DNA of 64,000 nucleotides from Anthoceros angustus. Taxonomy: Eukaryota; Streptophyta; Anthocerotopsida; Anthocerotales; Anthocerotaceae. The notes under the pieces were generated by a model. The model was not told the origin of the DNA. It ran no database searches and saw nothing but the letters and a program-made list of their open reading frames with translations. The position numbers and the translations under genes were made by a program. The stretch is from assembly GCA_010909165.1 (NCBI GenBank), contig VJWM01000116.1, positions 372,001 through 436,000 on the forward strand. The letters run 5' to 3'. This document shows positions 11,561 through 21,990 of the stretch, piece by piece (positions within the stretch are counted from its first letter, which is position 1; each line of letters begins with the position of its first letter).

Positions 11561-14048
11561 GATAGAAAGGTGATAGGGTGTTCTTCGTAGCTTTAGAGCA
11601 TAGGATAGATAGATGAGGTGTGTCTATGTGGACGTCCACGATATGTGTAACTTCTTATGTCGCCGGGCTTCCGCCACATCCCTGCACTCCAAAAGACATA
11701 TTTCCTCACCAAATGATATATTTACTGCTTTGCCTTGCGCACAAACAAATTGCGTAAACAATCGACATGCCAAAATTGGAAGAATTCAACAGCCCTTCAT
11801 CACACCGACGAATTAGTGTAAACGATCTGGTATTGGAAACTCCCTGTTGGATTGTGTCTTTGAGTGATTTTTTTGTTTTTTTTTGCTAAGTTTGGTGTCA
11901 AGAAGAGCTAGGTTGTCAGTAGGAAGGAATATTTATACTAAGAAGTGTTCTTGGCCTATGGGTTTGGGTTGTTTTTCTGGGTTAAATAATAATCGGTCCT
12001 TGGACTATGGACTTGGTACTCCTTGGCCTTTGGTCTCGGAATATCTAATAGAAAGTCTATATATGTGTTGGGAGGGGGGTCCTCATATTTGGCAGAGGTT
12101 GCTAAGTCCATAGCCTAGTGGTCGAACCAACCGGGCGGTAGTTGAACTGGTGAGTGGTCGTTGACTAGGGAGTGCGGGGACTATGTTTTGAAGACTGAGG
12201 CTAACCAGACGGTGGTCGGAAGGAGGAGCGGTCGCGAAGGGGAAGTGGTCGAAGGAGAAGTGGTCGCGAAGCCACCATGTAGGGGAATTTCGGGAAATAT
12301 AACCCTAAGGGAACTCGAAAGGCACCAGCGGCGGCATGGGTAGCTCCATACACCTCGGCAGTGGCACGAGCTCGGCATGAGGTCAGGAAGGGCAGTGCCT
12401 TGATGGCGGAGATCTCGCGAGGTCAGTGGAGGTAGGAACCTTGGGGATGACCAAGTTGGAGATTCTGACAGCTATCAAGAATTTGAGGCGTGGCGTGAGG
12501 TTTCGCAGGAGCATGGCGCCTGTGGTCATAGGAAATTGACCGCCAATGGCCCAATATGGACCATTGGAGGGTCAGAGCTGGAGAATTGGCGAGGGAGCTG
12601 GGACTTGGGTTCATGGAAAACGGTGGAGAGTTTGTGGGAGGATTTACTGCATCAAAGAATGAGGAAGGAGGGCCCATGGATTCAAAGAAGAGGACAAAGG
12701 GCCGACGACCAAATCGGAGGAGGGAGATAACATGGGTGGAGTAGTGGCACCCTAGAATAGAACTTTGGATAGGATGCCATCCTCGGACCTAAGGCCGTCC
12801 GAAATTGTAGGCGCCTCCGCTTAGACCTCGAAAGTGGCTATGACGCCCAAAGAATTGTATAAAGGGGCTTGCTGTGCCTCTCATCGATTCTCGTTGAGAT
12901 CCCCACGCCGTGTGGCTGGTTGGAGACGTCCGATTGACAGAGGCGGGGTGCGAGACGCCCTTGGGGTGGTCGAGAGCTTGCTCCGCAAAGGAGTGGAGGG
13001 TGAGTGAGCGCCTCACGACAAAGGAGGAGGAAATCGAGGGATTGGGGCGGGGTCGAGCTTGCTCATAACGCCTACTGTGACGCCCGAGAATTCTTCCTTC
13101 CCTTACCCTTCTTCCTGCTGGTTGTGTTCCGAAATTAAGAGTGTATGTGGTTGTGTGGTTGGAAGCCTGAGGGCGTATCGAGAGAGAGAGAGAATTGGAT
13201 GAAGCGAATCGTGGAGGAGAAGGAAGAGTGGCTGAGCACTGTACGCGATGCGAGGTGTGAGGCTGTGTGGAGAAGTTGGGAAGGGAAACTAACTGAGTGA
13301 ATAATAGTGGGGATTGCGTGGATCAGAGAGAGTCCAAAACGGTGCTGTTCGTGGAAGTGAGCACAAGAGGAAATATCATTGCTTCCGGAATTGTGTGAGG
13401 GCGGCCCCCTTTGTGTGTGTGTGAAGCCGAGAGGATCATGGAACTATGGTCCCTAGAAATCGGTGTGTGTGTGCACGAAATGTGGAGTGTAATAAAGTCC
13501 GACTTCAGCAATGACACGCCGCAGGGATCCGCTGCGCGTAAATAAGTCGCTAGGGTTCGACGTGGGACCCACCCTGAGTCAAGCAACTACCAGTGGTGGG
13601 GGCACCGCGGTAGTAGATCGTGAACGATTTGGGGGAATAAGATCTGGGTCAAGTGGTCTGGGGTAGCTCTGAGGTAGTAGTAGACGAATAGATAGGTAAG
13701 AGGAACAACAGCAGGAAAAGTCCCGACTTAGGTGAAGGTCAGGAGCGATAGAAGTTAGCGTCTCTTGGCACAAACCATTCCCTTGGGAGCGAATCCCAGG
13801 ACTACAACAACATTGAGGGTGAATGTGAACCTCACGGTGTCCCTAGACACAAAGTTACACTCCACAATTAGCCATGGACCCGAGTGCAAGGCGCCACCGC
13901 GGTGTAAATGACCGGACAGAAGTGGCCTGAGTCGATCGCTCAAACCGATGGATGAACACCTACAAAACTCAACAAAACCAACCCACTGCCGAAATAGGGT
14001 TGGGATTTTTCCAAAACCCTTTGATGAGAAACCCTTTCAAAACAGATT
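11561..14048. other. Right part of TIR element A, no gene recognised
   Basis: This stretch contains a short AT-rich part (11,700-11,900), a purine-rich GGTCGCGAAGGGGAAGTG run (12,220-12,280), GAGAGA and GTGTGT microsatellites (13,180-13,190; 13,410-13,470) and the right terminal inverted repeat. ORFs of 60-90 codons occur but none is conserved in frame with unit B. Confidence 0.55.
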
Positions 14049-14049
14049 A

Positions 14050-15060
14050 TATGATGTCCCGGACGGCCAAAGGAAGCGACACGCCCACTCGCAGGAGAGC
14101 CAAGTGCGGCCTCGAGTCATCAAGAGGGGCCCCGCAATCGCAAGTTGAAAGAGAGCAAGCTAGAGGATGGACCAAGCCTAGGCGAAATGCATCGCGGAAA
14201 AAGTTGCTAGTGCGATCCGAATGCTTGAAGACCGGGTCGAGCTGGCCGAAACTTGCCCCCTTCCCCGAGCAAGAGTGGAGACGAGCCCGAATGGGCCTAG
14301 GGATGGAGGAATCCCAAGGGCCAATTGTTCTTGCCTATACTATCTCTCCAAGAGGGACGCCTGAAGCCCCCGGAGCCCAACCTCGGGAAGCGAAGAAAAA
14401 GACGACATGGCAACTCTCGCTTCGGAGGATAAAGAGTCCCTGGCTAATCTTAGCGAGGCTTGCATGGGAAAAGTCCCCTCGTCAACGCCCGCGATAAAAG
14501 CCTCCGTGATATGTGAATGCCGAATTAAGAAACGGAGGACAAGATGAGGCGTAGAGAGCCCAGCCTCCAAGAAAGCCGCTAGTGCGGAGGTCTCTGCAAA
14601 CCAAAGGCCCCAAAAAGTAACGGAAGGAACGGCCGTCATAAGGTCCCCTGGCCGCACACTCAAGGTGCATGGCGATGTCGCTAAAACCCGCATAAGCCGC
14701 TTGTCGAAATTCCTTAGGCTAGATAAGAAAACTGTGGAGGGGCAACCGCTCGGAGAAGGTACAAGAAAAATGTAAGAGAGGATCTCAAATGCCACTTGTG
14801 GGTCTCCTAGTTGAGAAAGATCATCGATGTGCGCCAAATCCTCAGCCAAAGCCGCGTCCACATAATTGTGGATGAAGGCAGGAGGCCCAATCGGGACATC
14901 ATGAACTCGAAGCCCCGGCGGAGAAGCAATATCCCCCTCCGGATACTGAAGAAAATCCACAACACTAAAGGGAGACCAAACCTTACACTTAATAATTTTG
15001 ACCTTAAGACCGAGGCGCTGGTGGCGCTTATTCCTTGTTCACAATTTCATTGTTCTGTTG
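14050..15060 (-). mobile_element. LINE reverse-transcriptase ORF, 3' half, unit A
   Basis: The minus-strand frame 14,960-14,340 encodes the part of a LINE-type RT ORF after the palm: PIGPPAFIHNYVDAALAEDL, LSQLGDPQVAFEIL, SLRNFDKRLM, then ETSALAAFLE and FIAGVDEGTF. Short indels have changed the middle compared with unit B. The TIR element interrupts it at 14,049. Confidence 0.75.
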
Positions 15061-16185
15061 ATTAGTTGATTGTTTCTTTTGTTTGAGTTTTAGTTCTAGA
15101 TTAATCTAGATATTTTAATCACAATTTATATACTTGTCATATTTTAGTCCCATGATGGTCATCCGTTCTTAATGAACCTAAGTAGTACATGAGGGTTAGT
15201 GATTATTTTAGCCAGGCAAATAAGATCATATGAGTAATTCCTATGGGTGAAACATTCTGAGTTTTTTTTGTAGTCTTTAATTTTTAAATTTGAATTATTT
15301 ATTTAAAATAAAAATGATAGGTAGTATGTACATACTCACATAACATATGAACATCACAAAACTCACTTGTAGTATGCATATACTTATATAACATATAAGC
15401 ATAGCAAAACTCACATGAATAAGAGGTTTACATAGTAAGTAAATGCACAATTGAGTTCGTCACATCCTACCCTCCTAGAGTCACATCCTACCCTCCTTCG
15501 GTCCATGATTAAAATCTGTCCTTGATGCATTCTATTTCTTTATCTTCTTCATTGGTTAGGCCTTATACTAACACGAATATGTAATTGAGTAAACTATAAT
15601 GTTGCACTTATAAATGTACAATTAAGGGCATCGAAGGAGCGGTTTTAAGGACAACGGTGAGAGTTGGAGAACAATCCGAATGGTATGTCGAACCTCTCAT
15701 TTTCCAATTCATGACATCATAGGTGTCATAAGTGACTTTAGACACGGTTGACTTGTTTTCACCTTTTGTTACCCCGTAGACTCAAGTCGTCTTATAGTAG
15801 ATGGGCTGTCCCCATCTCTACTTGCACAATAAAGTGAACTTTGTACCAAGTATAGGTAACCGCCTTCACAAAGCGGCAAACATTATTTTGTAATAATCCA
15901 ACGTTGGAATACCTAAATGTGTACCCTTAACGTCAATGTCCAATGGATACCTCCTATCCGAATCCGTTGTTTGTTAATTACGTTCTTTGTTTAGAGAATT
16001 TGTCGTGATTTGGACAATGATTGAAAACCTCTCATAACATTTGGTGGAACAAGGGTTAAAAATGAAGTTTCCACGGAAAATAAAGGACAAAGCAACAAAT
16101 TCTGGGAAAAAATTCTATCATGAAACAAGTTTACCGACATATATGTAGAAGCTACATCCACCCAAATCACAAAAAATATGAAGAA
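15061..16185. other. AT-rich stretch between the two LINE parts, unit A
   Basis: No gene is seen. The sequence is AT-rich with repeated ACATATGAACATCACAAAAC and ACATATAAGCATAGCAAAAC phrases and two copies of GAGTCACATCCTACCCTCC. It is nearly identical to 35,661-36,830. It may be the inverted 5' region of the LINE or an older insertion. Confidence 0.55.
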
Positions 16186-16800
16186 GCTAGGGTTTTTCCG
16201 AGCTTTTTCTCGCTGCCATAGGGAGATACTCCTCGGATCTCTCAAGTATTGCGGGGTGTTGTCATGGCGGAGAAGCCCAGTGGGTACGCCCTATCATTGC
16301 CGGGAGGTGTTCGCGCTTATTGGTCGTAGTATATATTGCCATCGACTCGGGCGCCAGCCCATCTTAGTCCTCACTGCTTTGGGATTGCTACGCTTAGGGG
16401 CTGAGTCCGTGGCTTTTGAGTGGAGGCGCTTCGAGACCCACCGAATGGGTGGTTTTCAAGACGATGTGGAGAATGCCTTCAACACCGCTCTCCAGCCATC
16501 TTTGACTAGCTCAAGAACGCAGCAGCCAATCTTATTCCTTTGTCTCGCTTTTTATGGGTGTTCTTCCAACCTCTATTATCGGCATGGCCCCCTGGAAGGG
16601 GTTTCGACTCGAGGGCACTAGGCAAGGTAACCCTTTGAGGGTGCCTCTTGCCATGGCGCATTTCGTGGCTTTGTCTTCAACCGCCTCATCGTTATGGGAA
16701 TGTTTATCCGTCTGACGATATATCCATATCCTCGCCTGAGACAAGGTTAAGGTAGCATTTGATTTCTTCGCAAAGCTCTCTCGCATGTAAAGCTTTGACA
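16186..16800 (+). mobile_element. LINE reverse-transcriptase ORF, 5' part in inverted orientation, unit A
   Basis: The plus strand carries decayed RT motifs: a DDVENAFNT block (near 16,460) and the GTRQGNPLR-type block near 16,615. It is better preserved at 36,831-37,530. The orientation is opposite to the 3' half at 14,050-15,060. Confidence 0.65.
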
Positions 16801-17092
16801 AACGAGTAACTTCTTCTTCTTAGACTTCCATTGGAGCGGCGTAAGATCATACCTCATTGATGTACAAGGTGCTCAATTCATACTCATCCGGAGCATAAAC
16901 CTTGCCTGCACAAAACGTCCTACTGCTGGGCACAAAACGTCCCAATTAGAAAATGAAGGGGCTTTCCCAATTTATACATTGCAGGGAGAATGGGAGTTAA
17001 GCTCGGGCGTCCCAATAATAAGTGGTCTCCCATTTAGAGGGGTCCAGTGTATAGTGCTTTCTTGCTACTGTGAAGCTGGGCTTCAACAAGAA

Positions 17093-17922
17093 ATGGCTCT
17101 CATCGGCAAGCTGCCGCAGGTTGCAGCCCTGCAAATCCCTGTGCAGCTGAAATTGGCACACAATGCAAGCTTTCCCTTCATTTTCCTCCCAATACCATGC
17201 GTTTGGGCGGCACAAGCTGGCGAAAGCAGTAGTGACGAGATTCCGGGAATTTTCAGTGGTGGACGACTGGCGCTTGGTGTTGCCCCATCGGCTGTGGCAC
17301 GCCTCCACCTCCTCCCATTGATGACGATTTGCATGAAATCTGTCGCCCAACATCGTGCTTTTGCTTAGCTGCAGCTTACTGGGTACTCTCCTGAACTGCG
17401 ACGCCTTGCACACGTTGATTGAGGAAATGGGAGGTGAGATCTCGGAGAGCGGGCCTATGGAGGCTGTCGGAACATTGTGTCGTACGTGCTTCTGATCGAA
17501 CTTGTCGCAACCTAGCGTCTCCTTGTGGTTTCTGGTGCTGTAAGCACTGCAGAAGGATTCTATCTGAAAAGTTGGCCATGTAGGTGGAGGGAACTCCGGT
17601 TACGGTGGAGTAGGTAATGGCCTGTCGGAGAAGGGATGTTTCTTAATACTGTCGACATCATCCGCTGGGCTTGTCTGGAATCTCATCCTGCGTGCTGATG
17701 TGGTGCCAATTAGAGCTACTGCGTGGGAGCAACTCCGCGTCCTACGTGGTGTGAATCATCCATTTGATTCTCTTGGCTGTCTCTTCAGCAAATGAGTTTG
17801 AAAGCAAATCGTTGGAAGTTTGTGCCTCCTAACCTTGAAGGTTACCGAGGCCCCGTAGGCCAGCGGCAGGAAAGGGGCCCAGTTGAGGAATTCAAGGTAT
17901 TGGAGGCTGGACTCTGACGAAA
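17093..17922 (+). pseudogene. IBA57.2 (COG0354) pseudogene, unit A
   Basis: Exon 1 is recognisable (MALIGKLPQVAALQIPVQLK), followed by remains of intron 1, exon 2 up to its GNIVS end, then a direct jump to sequence after exon 8 (GTACGTGCTTCTGATC), exon 9 and exon 10. Exons 3-8 and 11-12 are missing. The intron 1 donor GTAAGT has become GAAATC and the acceptor CAG has become CAC. Exon 9 has a one-base loss that gives GTGGAGTAG, a stop. The same lesions occur in unit B, so they predate the array duplication. Confidence 0.85.
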
Positions 17923-18253
17923 GGTACTTGCAGGACTCCGTTGAGCTTCGGTGCACATGCTGTCCAGCGGTTTGTCGGGTTTAGCCATCACCTACTCGCC
18001 TAAAGCAGAGCGCTTGGCTTTCAGACGTTCTGCTTGCAGGGCGGATTGCTCGACCCGCGTACTCGGCAGTGGAGGAGGCGATCCTGCCGATCACCTGGTG
18101 CGCGAGCTGGGATGGACGGAATGTCTCGGCTCGCTTGTTGTGGAAGCTGCGAATCTGAGGCAGGCATGGGTTGTGCGAGGCTACGGGGATGGAAGTGCAG
18201 CGGCATTTAGAGTCTAGGTGTGGTGACCTTGCCAGAGCTTGTTGGGCGGAACC

Positions 18254-19400
18254 ATGGACGGCATGGAGGCGCGGAACGTGAATGCTCTAGTGCTGCGCAG
18301 GGTTCAGAAGGAGGAGGAAGTGGTAGCCGCCGAGAGGGAGCTGCCGAGATTCGAATGGATTGAAGTAGCTGACAACGTACAGCGGAAGTATGAACTGGGG
18401 CCGCAAGGACAGCAGGATGGTGGGGTTGTGCTCAAGGACACCAGGCCTCCTGTGCAGAAGGTGGTGGACAGCTTTCTGGGCAGGTTTTTTCCTTTGAGAT
18501 ACCCCCACAGTGTGGTAGCAGGCTATCTGGCATATTCGCAGTATCGAGCGATGCAGCATTTTGCAAGCGCTCAGACCTACTCCTGCGCAGGCAACCATTG
18601 TGAGCTGGGTGTTGAAGGATGGGATGCAGCATATCGGGAAGCGATGGATTCGGAACCTACGCGGTGGCGGATATGCGCAGATGTGATGACGGATGTGGGA
18701 GCAGGGCTGGAAGACACGGCCTCCCGTTCTGCCCAGCATTTCTTGGGAGTGACGGGGGCTGGTAAATATGGCCAAGGGTATGGCTCTGGGGTCAGCTAGG
18801 GTCACAAGGCTGTAAGTCTATTCAGCGTTCGCGAAGGAGGGAACCTGAGTGATTTGTACGCCAAGGGGAGGCCATCTCAACGTTGTCCAACGTTCTAGGG
18901 CTAGGGTGGGCATCCGCCTCGCGTCCACAGTCTGTGCGTCTATCGAAGGCAATCTCAGGACACATGCAGTGTCGCACCCTGCCCAGGTGAGAAGCAGGGA
19001 GCGTCTTGTGCTGCCCATCCGTCTGAACCGTGATGCTGGGAACGGAGGGTAGGAGCTCCCCGGCATCGAGGTGTGGGCAAGCCGTCTAAGCTGTTGACCA
19101 GTCTCCTACTGGGGAGGATGCCGTGAGGGGCTGGCTGTTGGCAGCTTGCACAGTCAAAGTAGCAGGAGCTAGCTGAGGTCGATCGCCCGAACAATTGTCG
19201 GCTGACCTGAACAAGGCGTATTCTCAAGTGGAAACTCTGCTGCCAGCTTTCTTGTCTGGATTGAAGGATAAGGGATGGCACACCATCTCCGCCCAATTAA
19301 GCAGGTGGACAAGGCATACGCTGAAGTGGAATCTTTGATGCCGCCTTCTTGTCTGGATGGAAGGATAAGGGATGGCACACCATCTCTGCCCAAATAAGCA
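18254..19400 (+). pseudogene. RUS (DUF647) pseudogene, unit A
   Basis: It starts at the same ATG as the intact gene at 45,581 and keeps the first 105 or so codons, then loses two internal pieces. One removes the stretch around TQSLLFAAGL, the other KLFCSSLG. Later deletions and stops follow (AGGCTGTAAG near 18,810). The last 105 bp of the coding region is tandemly doubled (about 19,180-19,290 and 19,292-19,400). A GGGCT pentanucleotide run follows at 19,404-19,425. The shared lesions with unit B show common descent. Confidence 0.85.
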
Positions 19401-20523
19401 GGTGGGCTGGGCTGGGCTGGGCTGGCTTGTCTGTCCACCTTCCATATGTGTGCGTATGTTATTGTAGATATGGCTATTATGGGGCCATGTGTCTCTATAT
19501 ATGTCTGTGGCTATGCTGCCTGTCTGACATGGAGTATCCCTGCTTTCTGTCAGCACGACGACGTTCTGTGAATTGAAGCTGCCCGGACCCTGTGAGAATG
19601 CTCGATCCAATTTGTACTCCGTATGGTTTCATGAGCGACAGGCCTGCAGCCGGGGAACTTAAGGTGTACAGGCCGAAGAGGAAGCAGGAGCGCAGCAGTG
19701 GCGGGGCTGCGCTGACAGGTCAGGGATGCTGAAATTACGCCCAATGACCCCAAGGACATCCAGCCTGAGCAGGGAGATTGGACAGTTTGGCTGCCCTGGC
19801 CAAGCAGGAGCGGGGTCAGATTCCCCTAGCGAGGAGGAGCAGCAGCACAAGGTTCCTGTGGTGGAGCAGGAGAAGGCTCCCAGGTTCAAGCACCCTGGAA
19901 GCCCAAAAGTCCCGTGGCGCAGCGGCCGGATCAACCAGTCGGGTTGTGGAGGAGGTGAGGTTGAGCCTCCTCCTCCTCCCAAACCAGAGGTTGTGAAGGA
20001 GGAGGAGGTTGAAACAGAGGAGGAAGAGGAAGAGGTGGAGCCGGAGCCGGACCCGGCGTCGGACACCGTGAGTGAAGATGAGAAGCCTCGGCGGAAGCGC
20101 CAGCGCCGTGCACGCAAGCAGGTGAAGGGCAAGGCGGGAGGAGCGGAGAAGGGGAAGGCTCCTGCCAAGGGCAGAAGGAAGTCCAAAAAGGGAACTGGCG
20201 ATGAGGAGGAGGCGGAGGCTGGGGGCGATGATAGGTGTAAGAGATCTGACGGGAAGGCGTGGAGGTGCAGGCAGCCGCTGTTCAAGGAAGGGTGGTGCCA
20301 GTACCATTTCGAGTACTACGAGTGTAAGAAGTCCAAGTCCGCCCCGCCTCCTAGGAGAAAGAGACAGCCGAAGAAGGTTACTACTGCTCGGAGGGGCAAG
20401 GGTGCGCAGAATGAGGCAGCTGGGAGCAAGGATAGTGCTGATGAATCTCAGCACGAGCAGGAGGTTGTTGCTGAACCTGAGGTGAAGAAGGTGAGGAGAG
20501 GTGTGAAGAGGAAGGATAGGGTT

Positions 20524-20727
20524 GATGTCAAACTCCTCCCAATTGATGAGGGCACTGTGGGTTGTGAGATTTTGCTCTTGGATTGCCCACTTCAGCTTCT
20601 CCTTCAGAGCTGCGTTGTCTGGCTCCACTGTGCTGGAATTGGAGGTTCTTGACGGTGTACTAACGAGTTGGGCAATACGGCGAGTGAGTGGCACTGCGCC
20701 TCCTGCAAGTGTGATTACCTGAGGGGA
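20524..20727. other. Foreign 204-bp segment replacing about 520 bp of JmjC copy B
   Basis: Upstream the sequence matches copy C up to AGGGTTGA (20,527 against 41,284) and downstream from AGGAGCATGTTAGAGATTCG (20,732 against 41,814). What lies between has no counterpart in copy C. On the minus strand it is open (TPSRTSNSSTVEPDNAALKE, then KLKWAIQEQNL); on the plus strand it ends the WRC-containing frame with a TGA. The source is not seen in this window. Confidence 0.6.
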
Positions 20728-21375
20728 AAGGAAAGAGGAGCATGTTAGAGATTCGTTGCAGAAGTCTCATCCAGGAGGTGTCACCAATGCTGGAGGTTGG
20801 GAATGTGGCATCGTGTGGAGCCTGTAGGGATACGCAGCGCCGCTATTGTGACCACTGTATAGCCAAGTGGTACCCACACTTGACGATGGAGGATGTTGCA
20901 GAGAGGTGTCCCTACTGTGCTGGCTACTGTAACTGCAAGACATGTCTGCGGAGGGCACGGCCGATAGCAGAGGTGGATGATGCAGGGAAGTCTGAGCACC
21001 TGCTCTATCTCCTGCGTAAGGTTCTGCCGTCTTTGAGTCAAATGAATGAGGAGCAGGCTGACGAGCTGAAGTTTGAGAGGGAGTTGCGGCGTGATCCAGA
21101 TTATCAAGTTGAGAAAACTCAGATATCAATCGGGGAGAGGATGTATTGTGACAAGTGCAAAACTTCAATAGTTGACTATTACAGGACCTGTACAGAGTGT
21201 CAGTATGACCTGTGCCTTAATTGCTGTAAAGAGATCCGGCTGGGAAGCTTGCATCCAGCCCTCCTCAACTCCAAGGATTGACTGAACAAGATGGAGGCCA
21301 CTCAGAGGGATTGGCTGAAGTGGTAGCAGAGGAAGGGGACAGAGTGGGGAGCATTGTTCCTGAAGCTGATGCTAT

Positions 21376-21990
21376 AGAAGAGGTAGATCACGTCGGATCA
21401 CCTTTAGTTGCTGTGTGGGACGTAGATCACGTTGTATTACCTTCAGGTGTTGTGGAGGAGGTAGGTCATGCTGTATCACCTCTAGGTCCTGTGGAGGAGG
21501 TAGGTCAAGTTGCATCACCTTCAGGTGCCGTGGAGGAGGTCGATCAGGTTGCATCACCTTCAGGTGCTGTTGGGGAGGTAGGTCACATTGTATCACCTTC
21601 AGGTGCTGGGGAGGAGGTAGGTCATGTAGCATCAAATTTGGGTGCTTTGAGGGAGGTCAGCCGGGTATCACCTTCAGGTGCTGTGGGGGAGGTGGATCAT
21701 GTTGTATCACTGTCAGGTGCTGCAGAGGAGGTGGGTCTCTTTGTAGCACCTTCACGTGCTGCAGAGGAGGTGGATCACGATGCAAAACCTTCAGGAGCTG
21801 AGGAGGAGCCAGGTCACGTTGCATCACCTTCAGGTGCTGTGGAGGAGGTAGGTCACCTTGTATCACCTCCAGGTGCTGTGGAGGAGGTAGGTCACCTTGT
21901 ATCACCTCCAGGTGCTGTGGAGGTGGTAGGTCACGTTGTGGAGGAGGTGAAGCCTTCTGGAGGTGCTGTGGAGGAGGTAGCTAACGTTGT
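21376..21990 (+). repeat. 39-bp coding tandem repeat (13-residue linker repeats), copy B
   Basis: The same repeat as at 205-815, here in one continuous frame. Variants alternate HVVSPSGA, QVASPSGA and HLVSPPGA between invariant VEEVG steps. It is absent from copy C, whose spacer has a different, longer repeat. Confidence 0.85.

Larger units (their letters stand above)
6837..14049. mobile_element. TIR DNA element with ParB-methyltransferase-like gene, copy A (7.2 kb)
   Basis: The left end (6837, TAACAG, then the AAGGGGTTTCTCC core) and right end (14,049, mirrored as GAAACCCTTTCAAAACAG) are inverted relatives, and TA flanks both sides (6835-6836 and 14,050-14,051). It sits in the LINE reading frame at the same point as the unit B copy, so both descend from one insertion that was duplicated with the array. 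It is shorter than copy B through dozens of 2-10 base deletions and lacks the 690-bp insertion. It carries the ParB-methyltransferase remnant (minus strand) and the second ORF (plus strand). Confidence 0.75.
1..19597. repeat. Tandem array unit A (5' truncated by window edge)
   Basis: Base 1 aligns with base 21,173, and similarity then runs through the JmjC gene, its 3' flank, the transposon block, the IBA57.2 pseudogene and the RUS pseudogene up to the start of the next JmjC gene at 19,598. The offset to unit B drifts from 21,172 to about 20,730-20,758. Unit A carries an extra 1.56-kb internal duplication and many small deletions, while unit B carries an extra insertion of about 690 bp. The left end of the unit lies outside the window. 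Confidence 0.9.

Noticed and set aside
19816-20694. 292-codon minus-strand ORF opposite JmjC copy B
   Set aside because: Leu/Pro/Ser-rich antisense of a Glu/Lys-rich coding region, a usual shadow. Only the short part over 20,524-20,694 is separately discussed.
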